Source: Bedellia somnulentella
Taxonomy: Eukaryota; Arthropoda; Insecta; Lepidoptera; Bedelliidae
NCBI GenBank assembly: GCA_963576735.1
Contig: OY755175.1
Span: 16,136,401 to 16,200,400, forward strand
Reading direction: 5' to 3'
Length of the DNA: 64,000 nucleotides
Numbering within the stretch: position 1 is the stretch's first letter; every line of letters starts with the position of its first letter. Shown here in pieces: positions 32,262 to 43,116 of the stretch. Below the pieces are notes generated by a model. That model did no database searches. It was not told where the DNA came from and saw nothing but the letters and a program-made list of their open reading frames with translations. The position numbers and the translations under genes were made by a program.

Positions 32262-32475
32262 AATATACAAACATATACTCAAGGCTATAAATTCTTAGTA
32301 GGGCTGGACAGAGCTTTACAGTAATAAATTATTCATCCAGGATTTGTCTTATAAGTTGAGTTAGGAAAATTTAGAAAATATAGGATATTGGTGAGGGTCG
32401 GTCGCATAGCCCGAAAATCATTTATTTACAGGAACAAATGGGGTAGTGCTATACTATGCCGTCACTACACAGCTC
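32262..32475 (-). mobile_element. Family A copy, decayed
   Basis: Antisense: AACATATACTCAAGGCTATAAATTC, GGGTCGGTCGCATAGCCCG and AAATGGGGTAGTGCTATAC..CACTACACAGC. The GTCGCCTCTTACG part is deleted. Confidence 0.8.
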
Positions 32476-33092
32476 AATTGTACAACATAAGCATATTTAA
32501 GGCTTTCGATAGAAAAATAATAGAAACTATATTAGTCTGCGGAACATAATATTGACTATAATTACACAGTCCGTAACCAGGCTTCCTTTCGATTTGTTAA
32601 ACGAATACGATAGTCTTTTCAAGAACTACTCCTATTATTGGCGCGGCGTGACTCAGCAGGCGCCCTAAAGTCGCCGGCCTATAGGCTCATTGGACGTCCA
32701 AATAATCTAGACCTCTTTCAAAGGCTCAATAACCTTCAATGAAGTTGAAACAGCCAATGCAGACTTTGTGGTGGCAGGTCTTAATAAATGGACGAGCCGC
32801 TTGGTCGCTAATACTAAGCGAACACGCGTATGTAAATTACAGAGGAATCAATCAAAATACTTATTTCTGGGAAGCTCAAGCTAAGTCTATAGTTATGGAA
32901 TGAACCTGAAAATATGAACCAAGAATCATTAATCAATACTAGACTAGACAAGCTGGGGTGAATGACCTAAGCGATTTTCTATGGCGTTGTTACAAAGCTA
33001 CTGAGATTTTAGATTATTATGTGTAACCATAACGTATATGGAAAGCAACGCATCGAGCTTCTTGAACGTTACTTTGAAATTAAACATGTAAA
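32476..33092. other. No gene seen; GC-richer patch at 32640-32830
   Basis: GGCGCGGCGTGACTCAGC and a partly open frame (ADFVVAGLNKWTSRLVANTK) at about 32757-32816 might be an old coding remnant, but I cannot assign it. Confidence 0.3.
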
Positions 33093-34150
33093 AAATTTAT
33101 AATTGAAACAACTATTGATTTTCGGATTGTTTTAATCGCGTGTTATTACAATATTTTTAAAGCCCGACGTTTCGAAAACTTTTCAGTTATCATGGTCGAG
33201 GGGAAGACTGAGGTGTTATTTGTCATTATACAGTACTATAAAATTATTAATACTAACTACCTTCACAAAATTTAAGTTACATTTGCGTTTAATATTTGCT
33301 ATGTACAAAAAGAGCTAATGTTATCTGGAGCCTTGCTAGTGTTCTTCCCTCGCTTAGTTGTGCTAATGATCGGGTTCCAAGCAGGTGGTAATTGCCAACC
33401 ATCATCTCTATTGAAGTTTGGATGTTTCTTTATTTCAATAGATTCGCGTATCATTCTAGGTATCAATCGATTCTATTTTGCTAGAATTGTAGGTTTGTCA
33501 AAACGCATAAGGCGGTTTGGCTTATCAAAGGTGTGTTCACACAAAGCAGATCTTCCAGGACGCCTATTCTTCATATCAGCAATATGTTCTCTTACGCGAG
33601 TTGCTACACTACGCTTTGTTTGGCCGATGTATGAAAGACCACACTCGCAGTCTAGTTTATAAACGCCTGCATCTTGTAAAGGGATCTGACATTTGATAGG
33701 TCTTAAAAACTGACATATCTTTTGGTGCGGCTTGAAGTAGGTCTTAATGGAAGCACGCTGTAACACAGTACTAATTTTGTCTGTTACACCCTTTACAAAA
33801 GGTAGAGTTGCAGGGAGTCTTTCGACAGTAGGTGGTTTATCGGAGGAGCGGTGACGTTGGCGGGGCAATTTCAGCTTGTTGTTGTGAAGAACTTGTTTCA
33901 CATGACTGAGCTCTCCAGCAAGATGGTATTCGTCACAAAGTTGTTTGGCTCTCTGAAACAAAGTTTTACCAACAGTAGCTAACTGAGATGGATGGTGGTG
34001 TGAGTCACCATTGAGGTACCTATCAGTGTGGGTGGGTTTCCTATAAACTGTGTGACTAATTGAGTTATCGGAATTCCTTATCGGAAAATATCCGAAAATC
34101 AATAGTTATTTCAATTATAATGTGCAATCGTGAAAATCTTAGAAAATACT
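33093..34150 (-). mobile_element. Penelope-like element (PLE), 5'-truncated
   Basis: Minus-strand retroelement with the C-terminal half of a Penelope polyprotein (see the pseudogene entry). It is followed by a non-coding end containing ACTGAAAAGTTTTCGAAACG and CCCGACGTTTCG-type sequence (33161-33194). ATCCGAAAATCAATAGTT occurs in opposite orientation at the two borders (near 33101-33131 and 34091-34121), as expected for the complex terminal repeats of this class. A related end lies at 17204-17310. Confidence 0.85.
33299..34102 (-). pseudogene. Penelope-like polyprotein C-terminus with GIY-YIG endonuclease, one stop
   Basis: The open part (33473-34102) gives 209 residues. Residues 20-70 (RKPTHTDRYLNGDSHHHPSQ) are the conserved region after the reverse transcriptase palm. 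Residues 146-190 are a GIY-YIG nuclease: GVYKL at 146-150, a CECG zinc-type pair, SYIGQT at 157-162, TRVREH at 168-173 and an E near 189. A single TAG (33473-33475) interrupts the frame; beyond it 57 more residues stay in frame to a TAG at 33299-33301 (NRLIPRMIRESIEIKKHPNF, DDGWQLPPAWNP). The catalytic RT core is missing, so this is a dead copy. The overlapping plus-strand frame is a shadow. Confidence 0.9.
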
Positions 34151-34212
34151 ATGTTAAAAATTTGTTATAAAAATAAAGTTTCTACATAGTAACCAATTAC
34201 TGGGAGTATAAT

Positions 34213-34372
34213 ACGAGTCAACTAAAGGTAATAAGGCTTTTAAGATTGTTTGGCGATGTGCTAAAAACCCATCACCAACGATACTTCTTTTTAACAATCT
34301 TTACCGCAATCAACTTCAAAAAATGGCGAGGTTTTTTTCATGTGAGGTTCTGGATAGCCAGTTTTGTATGTA
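34213..34372 (+). mobile_element. Family A fragment, decayed, old variant
   Basis: ACGAGTCAACTAAAGGTAATAAGGC, TTTAAGATTGTTTGGCGATGTGC, CCCATCACCAACGATAC and AACTTCAAAAAATGGCGAGG. Head and tail missing. Confidence 0.6.
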
Positions 34373-34769
34373 TATATTGATTAGACAGACTGTTATATCA
34401 AACTTTGTAGATATCATTTAAACATTCTATTGTAAGTATTTCCTATGCAACTAAAAGAAATATTAATTTCTCAGAGCTCTTGATATACTTATCTCCTGCA
34501 AGTGAAACACCCCGGCTTTGCATGCATAGTAAATAGTTTATCTAAAAAACTAGCCTGAGGCTCCCCACTGCTTCTTCTGACAGGACCGACAGACTGGCAG
34601 TTAATAAAAAAATATATTTTTTTAATATTGTGTACCATTATAATATTTTTTAAACAATTATTTTTCTATAATAAATAGATACTCCAATTATATTTGTATG
34701 AATAACACAAAATTATGACCGAATCGCATGATGTACAACGGAAATTATAGATTATATATAGGTACATGA
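34373..34769. other. No gene seen
   Basis: AT-rich spacer; nothing recognised. Confidence 0.5.
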
Positions 34770-34885
34770 GCTCCAAAGGTCGTTTTAAGATAAGCCGGTG
34801 GTCTCTGCTGCTATCACTGGTAGCAGTCGTTAGTCTGACAACCCCCTTTAGGCCAGCATAGTGGACTATGACCAAACATCCCAAA
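34770..34885. repeat. Fragment of a common lepidopteran-type repeat
   Basis: GGTAGCAGTCGTTAGTCTGACAACCC..AGGCCAGCATAGTGGACTATG. I remember this string as part of an abundant lepidopteran repeat. A second, shorter piece (GTCGCCGTTAGTCTGCCAACC) is at 39852-39895. From memory. Confidence 0.5.
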
Positions 34886-35634
34886 TAAGGGTCAACTCAA
34901 GTCTCTTGATGGGAATATATGTAAGCCATATTGATATAGTGTTACAGTAGCCGTAATTATTATTAAAAGAGTGCTCACTCTTTTCAATTTGTGCATTTTT
35001 TCTACAGTTTGAAGTAGTATATTACAGTCAGCTATTTAAATACCCATCACCCATCTTGCTTACCTAGCTGCATGCAGCTGGCCGAGCTCTTAATGTTATT
35101 TCCATAGTAAGGCATACAGTAGTCATATTGGGGAGACATAAAACGTAATACCACGATTACAATACACATCGGAAAATTCAAAATCACTTACGTTTCACGG
35201 CACAGGCAGGCCTTGTCCTCGCGTGCCAATAAAAATGTAAATATAACCAATAAAATTTTTCTTTTGAAGCTGGCTTGTAGTAGTACTTTGATGTGGCCTG
35301 TTCTGTTATGTTATTCGTTCTGCCTTTTGTCAGTCGTGTCATCGTTTCATATTTAAATTATTGTGATAGCATCTTGTGTGGATGTGGGGTTTCAATCTAT
35401 TTCATTTGATGATGCTTTACATTATGATATCCTTGTGTGTTGTGGTGATCGGGTTTGTTTTCTCTGCGGTATAAGAAATATGTTATGATGAGTGTGTTGT
35501 TTTTTAACGTAGTAATTTGAAAAAATGCGGAATTTCTTAAGCTATATTTAAATTAAGTTGTCCATAAACAATATTTGCTTCACTAATGATATTGATTATT
35601 GTGTAATTTTCAGTAGTTCAAATCAGTATTTCAC
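34886..35634. other. No gene seen
   Basis: No family match. A 61-codon frame at 35558-35743 runs into the foldback element and is spurious. Confidence 0.45.
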
Positions 35635-36063
35635 AATTGGCCTAGACCTCACTTTTAAAACATACCCTTTTTATACTTTAAATCGATTAAGGACAGAAAA
35701 CTTAACAACTTTGCCTATGGAATACATATCTAAAATATTATAATTTTCAAAATAATTAATACATAAACAGTGTCGTACCTAGATCAAACTGAGAAAGTAT
35801 AGTGAGGTCCTTAGCCTCAGCTGAAATAAAAAAAACATCTTGTGATTTGACTATATGTTTTTTATTTTTATTTTAGCTTAGATTAAGAAACTCACTATAC
35901 TTTATCAGTTTGATCTAGGTACGACACTTTTTATGTATAAATTATTTTGAAAATTACATTAATTCCAGATAAGCATTCCATAGGCAAAGTTGTTTAGTTT
36001 AGTGTCTTTAATCGATTTAAAATATAAATAGGGTATGTTTTAAAATCGAGGTCTAGGCCAATT
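35635..36063. mobile_element. Foldback element with ~195-bp inverted arms
   Basis: Left arm starts AATTGGCCTAGACCTC (35635) and the right arm ends GAGGTCTAGGCCAATT (36063). Arms match along their length (CTTTGCCTATGGAATAC, GTGTCGTACCTAGATCAAAC) with scattered substitutions and gaps. The loop near 35838-35870 is AT-rich. No coding capacity; a foldback or MITE-type DNA transposon. Confidence 0.88.
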
Positions 36064-37215
36064 GGCAATAATATTGATGACTTTGCTATACGTCTACACT
36101 AAAGTTTTAAATTGTCAGTTTTAATAAAATTCGAAACACTTCAGTTTGTGAACCTACTTTTATCTATAACGATATGTAGTGATCTTTGTAAGTCGACTAC
36201 CAATTGTATAATCTTAGGAGAGTTATATGAATAAATCAATTTTCTTACCAAATCTCAAGAGAAAACATTCGATAAAAAAACAGAAAGATCCCGAATGACA
36301 GAGGGGCTCTGAAGCGAGAGTCAAAACGGACCTACCCGAAGTAAATAGAGCTACGCTGCGGGGAGTACACTAGCTCATATGAATAATTGAATTATTTTCT
36401 TTACCATGTCGGGCCGTCAACTCAAAATGGAAATGTCTTGTTTATGAGAAAACAAATTATCTTTAATACTGAATATGAATTACAAACGAATCACATTTTT
36501 TTCCCATTTTCGCCGACAGTCTTTTTGGTTATTTTATTTACACGTGGAGTATATTTGTAGTTCATATTTGGAATGAAAGAAGTTCCGTTCGTAGATTTAT
36601 TGTATCGATTTAGATAATAAAACACTATAGTTTTTTGACACAATTGCCTGACTGACAGTGATATAATCAATAACTTCGAACTTACAAGTATATCATAGAG
36701 ATTTTTTTTAAACTTACAGTTTTTTTTTAAGTGAATAAGTCTTTATTGATATAAAAACTGGAAGTAAAGGTGTAGAAATAACGAATGCAGCAAAGTTTTT
36801 ACATAAATACCATAAAAATAAAAATCGTTTATTTGGCAGTACACAAGTGTGAAAAAAGATGTTGTATATAAATATAAGCCTATTTATGTACTGCCGATAA
36901 GGCGTGCAAATGTTATGCATTAGAATCAATATTAATGTATGTCCTAATATTAATAATTAAAATTAAATAATAGACCTTATGTCAGAAGAGAAGAAAAACC
37001 AAACGAAAAAGAAAACAAAAAATATACAAAATCAACAAAATAATCGAAAACAGCTAGAAAAGTTAAATTTTAGAGTCACACTTATCAACCAATTCATCAA
37101 TTGTATAGATCGAATTGTGTAATAAATAATTATAAATAGTGGTTTTATATTTATTAAAATTTTAATTGTTTTGTTTCATGCTTGAATAAATTAAACAGTT
37201 TCACCGCCTTTTTAT
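36064..37215. other. No gene seen; possible polyadenylated minus-strand end near 36720
   Basis: On the minus strand ATCAATAAAGACTTATTCAC precedes an A run at about 36719-36730, as at the end of a processed transcript or LINE. Nothing coding is attached. Confidence 0.35.
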
Positions 37216-37396
37216 AACTGTGGTGCACGCACAGCCTATCGTCATTTTATACAAATACACTGTCACGTGACACTTTTTTTAACTACAATTGTATACTTTG
37301 AAAATACAAATTGGTATAGGAGCGATCCGAGATTTGAACCCTAACCTGTCTAAAGGAAAGGCGGCTATTCTACCCATTGAGCTACGACGGTTGTTG
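37216..37396 (-). mobile_element. Family B SINE, 5' part with tRNA-like head
   Basis: Antisense: CCTATCGTCATTTTATACAAATACACTGTCACGTGAC, then ATTTGAACCC (B box) and TACCCATTGAGCTACGACG (A box) complements. The tail half is missing, and the A-box side is very well kept. Confidence 0.8.
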
Positions 37397-37694
37397 TGAG
37401 ACTTATTGTATGTATCAAATTCTATTAGAAAAAATGAAAAAAAGTGAATTTAAGGAGTTTTTTGTTGTTTTGTCTTTTTACAAACACTTTCTAAAGCAAC
37501 GGTATAGTCTTATTATGAAGTTTCAAATTTACAGCGTTCAAAAAAAATATACAAAGATTTTTATTTGAATAAAAATATTGAGTTTGAGTTTGTTTGACAA
37601 TAAGTTCCTTCCAAATCATTAGTATCCACTACACAACCTAATACTGGGTTCCAGTTATATAAAACGATGTTATTCATCCAAACATTATGAAACA

Positions 37695-37946
37695 TATTGC
37701 CTTGTAGTGTCGGTTTAGAATAGCACTACCCCATTTCTTCCGGTGGGAGTACGTAAGAGAGGCGACTAACGGTATGGGGCTATTAAGGGATATTTGGGCG
37801 ATGCGGTTGGAGACCCATCACCAACAACCTTTATTTTTACTACCTTTTCCCCACTCAAATTTCCAAAAGTGGCTGAAGAATTTCTAATTCTTTAGCTCTG
37901 GCTACCCCTTCCTGGGATTTATAGCCGTGAGTATATGTATGTATGT
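37695..37946 (+). mobile_element. Family A copy (A1), full length, with target duplication
   Basis: TTGCCTTGTAGTGTCGG to GCCGTGAGTATATGTATGTATG. ATTATGAAACA at 37684-37694 and 37947-37957 is a perfect 11-bp duplication. Confidence 0.92.
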
Positions 37947-37989
37947 ATTATGAAACACGAGGCTATTAATTTGTACATTTGTTTGTCGA

Positions 37990-38070
37990 ATGTCAAAAGT
38001 GGCTGTGGAGTTTCTAGCTCTAAAGTTCTAGCTACCCCATTTTGGGATTTATGGCCGTGAGTATATGTAT
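37990..38070 (+). mobile_element. Family A (A2) fragment, tail half
   Basis: TGTCAAAAGTGGCTGTGGAGTTTCTAGCTC to GGCCGTGAGTATATGTATG; 5'-truncated copy with A2 features. Confidence 0.85.
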
Positions 38071-38180
38071 GTTGTTAGTTATAATCACTATATATGTCCT
38101 TCATTTATGCTTGATATTTAAAAATCATTCATGGTTGTGGCGATTTGTACTTATTTTATTTACAATAGGTTTCATGTGCT

Positions 38181-38430
38181 AGCTGTGTAGTGTCGGCTTA
38201 GAATAGCACTACCCCATTTCTTCCGGTAGGTGTACGTAAGAGGCGACTAACGGTATTGGGGCTTTTTAAGGGATTTTTGGGCGATGCGGTTGGAGACCCA
38301 TCACCAACAACCTTTATTCTACCATCTTTTCCCCACTCAACTTGCAAAAGTGGCTGAGAGATTTCTAATTTCTCAGCTCTGGCTACCCCTTTTAGGGATT
38401 TATAGCTGTGAGTATATGTATGTATGTATG
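38181..38430 (+). mobile_element. Family A copy (A1), full length, with target duplication
   Basis: AGCTGTGTAGTGTCGGC to GCTGTGAGTATATGTATGTATG. TTCATGTGCT at 38171-38180 and 38431-38440 is a perfect 10-bp duplication. Confidence 0.93.
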
Positions 38431-38440
38431 TTCATGTGCT

Positions 38441-41400
38441 TCAGTTGTAATATGAAAATATACATTATTGCTTAGCAATCTTTGTTGTATTGAATATGAA
38501 ATCAAAAGCAGCGTTATTGTTTGGTACGCAGTCCTCTTATTGTTGTTATGAATCGAAATATTTCACTCAAAATAATTCACTATACAAAATCAAAATCATA
38601 TTACTTTTTCTTATCATCGTTTATACTTAAGAATAAATCAATACAAACTCATCAAGGAAAAGCTTCATTACTTTCCGGAGTACCTACTCTTAACAAAACA
38701 TGTTAAATCAACCCGTATTTCAATATTAATTATGTTTCTATTCTATTCTTCATTATCAACACTCTATTAAAGGGGTGGCAGATGAAAGATAAACATTCTA
38801 CGTGGGGCTCCGAATCGGTATTCTTGTCATACGGCGCGTGTTAATTCAATAGCTGATTGGATTTGGGGCAGTAGCACCAACGGTTCCGAGATCTTTACTC
38901 TCTTCCAGTTCTAGTTGCTAGTTTATTTTGAAATGCGGGTGGAACGGAATTATTCATTTCTCAGTTCCGATTGCATTGTGTTATAGAGTAAAGAATATGT
39001 AAAAGAAGGATTTTTGGCGAAAAAAAATGGCTCCCTTTATTTTACAAATAGTTATAAATTCCAAAAAGTGGAAAAAGTTTAGAGTTTGATTTTCTTAAGG
39101 CATTTTGGAAGTTGAGGGGGTGGGGGGTGGGAATGAATGTGCAATAAAATGAATATCCAACGATCAATTTAACATTTCAAACAAAATCAAAGCGAATTAA
39201 AAAAATAAAATAATTACAAAAAAGTCATAGGTTATTATTTAATCCTAATTTGTTTTAAACTCAAACACAGCAGTAATAAAAAACAAAACTTACAATGTTT
39301 AAAAAACTTACATCAAAAACCCTTACCGTTTTAAATCTCACATTATTTCACCCCAAGACGCCGTAGGGCATATGCGTTTAGCATCAGCGACACGTTCCGC
39401 GCGGGGCAAGACAAAATGGAGCGATGTAAAAATCCCCTAATCTAGTAAACAGAGGCTAAATGAGTCACTTCACGTGTAGGGTCTCGTCTGCGGCGTTTTG
39501 GGGACTCATGTAATGCGGGATAAAGAAAACGCAACTCAGGTGGTATGGAGCGCCCACAAATAAATTAGAATAAACGATTTTTAAAAACATATCTTTTATT
39601 ATTTTGAAGTTGAAGTGGGGGTGGTGATTTTGAAGATTTCAATTTCTGAATAAGATTTTGTAGGTTCTACTTTAATGCCCCGATACCTTTTATTATCGGT
39701 GCTGATTTATAGGGAATACAATTATTTTAGTTTGCGTAACGTTTTGCTCACAATCTGTTGGTCTCGGGTTCAATTCTTTGAGAGTGAACCCTCAAAGTCA
39801 ATCAGTAAGTTTTTTGTAGGGTATATTAAAAATATTATATATTAATATATTTAGTCGCCGTTAGTCTGCCAACCCGCATTGAGCCAGTGTGGTGTGAAAG
39901 TAAGAAAATAAAAACAGAACCAGCCTTTATATTGCTTTCAATTTCATTACTCACCAAAACTCATCACAGAATCACATATTGAAGATACAGCTTATGGAAA
40001 AGTCACGGAGTTTCGATAAATTGTTAGAGAAGTAAAGTTAAAGAGGCAGTAAAGTAAATCTCGAGTAACGTTAACAACGGGAGCGGAACGGTTTTTCATG
40101 TTAAGGAACAACATAGCCAGACGCTGTCTATTCTTCAGCCCTGGCCTGAGTTATACCTATAGAGCTGATAGAAGCGGATTTATTTTATTTTCACTTTATT
40201 TCATTAAAAGGATTATAATTTTCGGGTAAAAAAAAAAAATCTACAAACATGAGCATTATCACTACCTCGTTATTTGAATTTATTTGTTTAAAAGATTACT
40301 TGATTTTTACAATTAATTATTTTATAGAAGTAGGCTCCCGCCATTAATAGCCATCGAAGATGGCAGATTGTCCTAGCTATTCTGAAATATTTCTCTCGTT
40401 TTCTCACATTTATTAATCATCAATATTGTCAAACTTGTATGCTCCTTTATTGTTCTCATTCGGGACATTCTGCTTTATTATTGAAAGAAAAAAAAAAGAA
40501 AGAATGTGTGAGTATCATGTATGAGATGTTAAACAAAATTTAATGCTATAAATATATATTAGGGTAGGATTTCCAAGACTTTACTGCTTACCTTAGTTAC
40601 TCCTATATATGGCAATACTTACTCTGAAACATTTTATTGTACTTCGTTGAACGTTCGAATCCGTATTAAATAGTTTTTTCACGTTATCTACTAGGCCATT
40701 AGATTGGAAAACTATAAAATGATTCATCATTTATTCTCTGTACTGGGAGATTTAATCGTATTTTGTTATTATTGGAGATTCTATGTTTTAACTAATATGT
40801 GTAAACAAACAAATAATTTTGTCTCCCTTTGCTTAGATTAAAATAAGTTGTCAAATTAAATAATGTGTCACCATAACTTAGCTATATGATCTAGGGTTTT
40901 AAAAAATCTGATTTTATGTTTCATACGTTACGGTAATCTAATTTTAAACTTGTATTTGTAAAAGTATTCGCGTGAAAAAATATTTGTATGTGACATAACC
41001 GTTTCATACTTTTCATCGCTCTGAAAATCGCTTTATCTTATGCCTATTAACCGTATCCACACCATTATGTACGTACGTACGGTATTAGCTACGTGCGAAG
41101 TGATTGCCACGTGGACGTCTGCCGAACATGGAAAATCGTTCAGGAATCGCCCTCTCCCTCTATACTGCTAGGTTTGTTAAACTTTTAACCTATTACGTTT
41201 ATACGACAGAAAGGAACTAATGTGTGTGCCCGTCATTAATTTGTGATTTGATCGTTTGTCGAAATCATCTTCAATATATTAATTTTATAACTATTCAATT
41301 CTAATAATACTTAGTCATATTGGCAAATACTAAATCATTATTATTTTAAGACGTGGTTACGTTAACTCACTCATTTTTCTTTTGCTTGTACAAAATGATA

Positions 41401-41548
41401 ATATCTATTATTGTAATTTTCTATTCAATTCTATAGGACATTCATAAGTACAAAAGACTTTTAGAGTTTTCTATCAATCTCATTCTAATAAAAACTACAT
41501 TATTTAATTCATTCTATAACGGTAATTAAATAAATTATATAAATGTTT
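38441..41548. other. Largest repeat-poor stretch; no gene seen
   Basis: About 3.1 kb with almost no family copies, apart from a short lepidopteran-type fragment at 39852-39895. GC-richer blocks at 38800-38960, 39340-39560 (CGTTCCGCGCGGGGCAAG) and 40070-40160. No frame above about 65 codons. Candidate for host non-coding DNA under constraint. Confidence 0.4.
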
Positions 41549-41556
41549 TAATTGAA

Positions 41557-41930
41557 GACGACGTGATAGCTCAATGGGTAGAACACTGGTTGACGTGCAA
41601 GCGACTAGTGTTCGAATCCCGGGTCGGGCCTACACCAATTTTTCTTTTCTAAAGACATAAGTGTGGTTAATTTATCATGGTTGTTAACAGTGAGGGAAAA
41701 CATCGTGAGGAAACCCACATGGCTGAGTTGTAATTAGTCATGTGACAGTGTATTCGTACAAAACGGCGATAGGCCTGCCCCCTATCACGTGAGTACACTA
41801 TCCATGCAAAACGTGGGTACTCTGAACACCAGGTGACAAAGTCACGTGATGTTCAGAAGTATTAGTACCTCTGCCAACCCCCTCGGGGATATTCGGCGTG
41901 AACGTTTATGTTATGTTATGATATGTTATG
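41557..41930 (+). mobile_element. Family B tRNA-derived SINE, full length
   Basis: Best-preserved head: GTGATAGCTCAATGGGTAGA (A box) and AGTGTTCGAATCCCGGG (B box). Then the body, ATAGGCCTGCCCCCTATC, the hairpin GCCAACCCCCTCGGGG..GGC, GTGAACG and ATGTT units. TAATTGAA at 41549-41556 and 41931-41938 is the likely target duplication. Confidence 0.94.
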
Positions 41931-41938
41931 TAATTGAA

Positions 41939-42715
41939 TTAACGTTACCTTTTCCAATGGCAATCCGATGTAACCAAAGACCAGCAATAAGTTGTCCTGA
42001 TGGTTGTTCTGTTCATTAGTATTGCATGTATCGAGTAATTTTAGTGTTTCTTCAACGATAGCACTCGAACTGATTGGTAAAACCCCTCTTTGATTTAATT
42101 TCTGGATCAGACGCCTTTGCGGTCGGACCCTGAGGGATTCGGTTACATTAGTATGTACAAACCGGATTGGGGTCGACTTAATGAAGAAATTGTAGAGGTA
42201 TTATAGACACAAACAGTAAAAAAGTACTACTGTACGAATGCAATCAAAGAGTTTCAGACAAAAGAGAAATGGTGCAAAGTTTGACTCATAAAATAATAAG
42301 TTTTTTATACGACATGTCTGATCCTTTGTGATTGAGACTGAATCAGATCAAAAGAAATCTATATTTAAGTTAACAAATATGGTGCTGATCTGACTGATTA
42401 TAAAATAGTTTGTGATTTTCATTAAAGCGTGTAAACATTGAACACATTTTCTGCATCTGTTGTAAATTATATCTGTAATAATCAGTAAAAAAAATATATA
42501 CAATTTTAAAAAAGGCCTATAGTTACTCAGACTCGCCTATGGAGGGTATCGTAGTAATGTAAGCAAAGCGATATTTTAAGAATAACCTTGTTTTGGGCTT
42601 AAAACAAAACACTCTTTGTTTTTCAGTGTTCTTATATAATACAAACATACAATTGCAGTTTTACAAAATTTGCTATATTTCAAAAGGTCTTCAATATATA
42701 TTTTCTTTGTTGTTT
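41939..42715. other. No gene seen
   Basis: No family match or coding signal. Partly GC-balanced at 41950-42180. Confidence 0.45.
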
Positions 42716-42716
42716 T

Positions 42717-42866
42717 TGCTGTGTACCCCTTTCTACCCGTGGGTGTCGTTAGAGGCGACTGAGAGATTTTAAGGGGGTTTTTTAAGTCCAAATGTGGCTG
42801 AGGAATCTCTGGCTACCCTTTTTAGAAGAAGAAAGAAGAAGGCCTTGAGTATATATATATTTATTT
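42717..42866 (+). mobile_element. Family A copy with large internal deletions
   Basis: TGCTGTGTACCCCTTTCTACCCGTGGGTGTCG, AGAGGCGACTGAGAG, then AAGTCCAAATGTGGCTGAGGAATCTCTGGC and CCTTGAGTATATATAT. A GAAGAAGAAAGAAGAAG run replaces the terminal hairpin. Confidence 0.75.
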
Positions 42867-42876
42867 ATTTATATAG

Positions 42877-42903
<27 letters not shown>
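42867..42903. repeat. (TA)n microsatellite
   Basis: AT-rich tract dominated by (TA)n at 42875-42903, next to the altered A tail. Confidence 0.85.
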
Positions 42904-42909
<6 letters not shown>

Positions 42910-42912
42910 CGC

Positions 42913-43099
42913 GACGAATTTAAAGCCCGACCACCTGCGCTAATACTCTATAATTGTACTAATGGGGTGCTCACATGCCCGCAGTGCGCGAGGATCTTCA
43001 TAAAGAAGATTGGCTATGTCAGCCAAATGCGAGCCCACGACCGGCGTCCATAGAGGACACGTTGAAGCGGTCGCCGTGACCGAAATCGGTTGGACCACA
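42913..43099 (+). pseudogene. LINE ORF2 C-terminal end with zinc-finger remnant
   Basis: One frame reads ALILYNCTNGVLTCPQCARI and continues FIKKIGYVSQMRAHD, a C2H2-type finger seen at the C-terminus of some invertebrate LINE ORF2 proteins (the first histidine is Q here). After a stop and frameshift, GHVEAVAVTEIGWTTSSY follows, typical of the same C-terminus. Only the last ~60 codons remain. The clade (I or R1 group) is uncertain. Confidence 0.65.
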
Positions 43100-43116
43100 T
43101 CATCATATATATATAT

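Noticed and set aside
33318..33662. 114-codon plus-strand frame
   Set aside because: Shadow of the Penelope-like polyprotein on the other strand.
41557..41640. Functional tRNA gene
   Set aside because: A and B boxes are good but the ends do not pair as an acceptor stem and the sequence continues into a SINE body.
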